This document shows, piece after piece, positions 54,708 to 55,710 of a DNA stretch of 55,710 nt. Positions within the stretch are counted from its first letter, which is position 1. Each line of letters opens with the position of its first letter. The notes under the pieces are model-generated. The model had not been told where the DNA came from and searched no databases. It was given only the letters and a program-made list of their open reading frames with translations. The position numbers were made by a program, and so were the translations under genes. This stretch comes from Oscillospiraceae bacterium. GTDB lineage: Bacteria; Bacillota; Clostridia; Oscillospirales; Ruminococcaceae. The stretch spans positions 1-55,710 of the forward strand of contig WQYC01000015.1 of NCBI GenBank assembly GCA_009781425.1, in the 5' to 3' direction.

Positions 54708-55636
54708 TTACCTTATTATATCTCCCATCATTTCACCAGTAATATGAATTTCACCATATACACTTCCGTTAATAATAACATCGCCCATCATCACGCCAAT
54801 AATACGAATTTCACCATGAATAATTTTATTAATAATAATGTCGCCCATAACAGTTCCTCTCACTATAATATCTCCTTCAACATTACTTTTAATAAATATA
54901 TCGCCCATAACAACGCCATCTATTACTATTTCTGAAACATCATTTGAAATCGTTACGTCTCCCATTACGACACTTGCGATTCTGTGCGTAGACAGCACTT
55001 GAGGAGATGTCGTTTGAGTTGTCGTTGTTGGTCGAGGTGTTGTGGTTGTAGTGGGTGTTGTCGGTAAGGTTACGATACGCTCACTCCATCTTGCCGTTAA
55101 GGTTTGTGTGCCATTGGAAGCAGTTGAGACTATTGTAGCAGATATAACTTTTTCTCCTCGCTCATTATACCATCCATCAAAATAATATCCTTTTCTGATA
55201 TATAACTGGAAAAAACATTTTTAACAATTTGATTTAAATAGGGACGAATCAACTCTACGATGTCTGAAATTTTTACGTTATCACCAATACCTGCTGTTTT
55301 TTCTAAAAGCACCTTTGAGTTTCGCACACTAAAACCCCAGTCTCCATGTACGCCAAAATTTAATTTCTTATTGCTTTCATTGGGTTGAAGTGGAATCGCA
55401 CCAACTCCCCAAGTGTCTATATTTTTTATCTGCATTCTTGCATAACGCACATCAACGAGTTTCTTTGATATTTTTTCTGAATCTTCAAAAATTGTTTCAA
55501 TATCACCATAACTGTTTTTTGTAATCGCTTCAAAACCAAGAGGTACAATGATTTTGCATATATTTTTGACTGTGGTATCCGAGTATTTCCATAAAATTAT
55601 ATCTTCATCAATATTCCCAAGTGAGATTATCTGCAT
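54708..55636 (-). pseudogene. frameshifted SPFH-like / InlB-repeat / beta-solenoid protein
   Basis: Two overlapping minus-strand frames join into one protein of about 309 residues if one A is restored in the A4 run at 55191-55194. The first frame (from ATG 55636) resembles the YdjI-like SPFH domain (MQIISLGNIDEDIILWKYSD, LNFGVHGDWGFSVRNS). The second continues as KGYYFDGWYNERGEKV and TLTARWS, an InlB-type B repeat, then a Thr/Pro linker, then a solenoid of VMGDI/V units with alternating hydrophobic residues. AAAGGGAT precedes ATG 55636. Either the gene is broken, it uses slippage, or the base is a sequencing error. Confidence 0.6.
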
Positions 55637-55710
55637 ATAATATTTATCCCTTTCAAAATTGATTTAATTTTATTTGGAAATATTCCTATCACACTTTATA
55701 AAAAGGTAAG

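Noticed and set aside
54744-54935. Asn-rich 63-codon plus-strand frame
   Set aside because: It is the complement of the repeated VMGD solenoid codons; no ribosome binding site.

Overview
The window looks like the chromosome of a flagellated, anaerobic Clostridia-type Firmicute, possibly Oscillospirales-like. The grounds are textbook SigA promoters with 17-bp spacers, strong AGGAGG-type ribosome binding sites, CheC/CheD/CheV chemotaxis proteins, SigD-type promoters, glycogen phosphorylase, a GH5 cellulase with a dockerin-like tail and an EFR1-type flavodoxin/ferredoxin. The species cannot be named from sequence alone. There is no rRNA gene, intact tRNA gene or CRISPR array.

Layout. 1-3642: flagellar rod genes, cheC, cheD and a metallo-beta-lactamase-fold enzyme. 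3683-11657: carbohydrate block (GH5 cellulase, glycogen phosphorylase, GH13 enzyme, pyruvate kinase). 11716-14952: a dense run of toxin-antitoxin-like units (an Fst/par-like type I locus, vapBC, a 59-codon RHH-like gene with an operator palindrome, mazEF) with cheV among them. 15100-21936: aminotransferase, coiled-coil response regulator, trpS, nucleotidyltransferase, chemoreceptor, metK. 21948-24940: two more type I loci, then two divergent type IV pilin genes flanking a small serine recombinase. 25056-31864: YdbC-like protein, phosphoesterase, metY, DD-carboxypeptidase, rlmH, DraG-like hydrolase, a type I locus and a TipAS-type MerR regulator. 31910-38878: SigD-controlled genes including flagellin, another type I locus, and DUF368 overlapping a degenerate P-type ATPase. 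39095-46555: purine genes (purF, purM, purN, a PurO-like IMP cyclohydrolase and a stand-alone AICAR transformylase), interrupted by small accessory genes, then a cyclophilin lipoprotein. 46571-53609: htpG, a sixth type I locus, redox genes and a GH2 enzyme. 53625-55710: a tRNA 3' remnant followed by AT-rich, decayed accessory DNA.

Three themes stand out. First, 22761-24940 has the architecture of an invertible pilin switch: two pilin genes with nearly identical 5' ends point away from each other around a serine recombinase. A strong promoter sits just inside an 18-bp inverted repeat and faces only one pilin. Second, six compact cassettes (near 11.8, 22.1, 22.5, 30.9, 35.4 and 48.7 kb) each carry two convergent SigA promoters, a 22-34 residue hydrophobic peptide gene and a central bidirectional terminator, the layout of par/Fst-type type I toxin-antitoxin systems. 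Third, small palindromic repeats are scattered between genes. Several lie in frame inside real genes (DUF368, AICAR transformylase, GH2, possibly htpG) or supply stop codons.

All functions are inferred from recognisable motifs and context. No database search was run.
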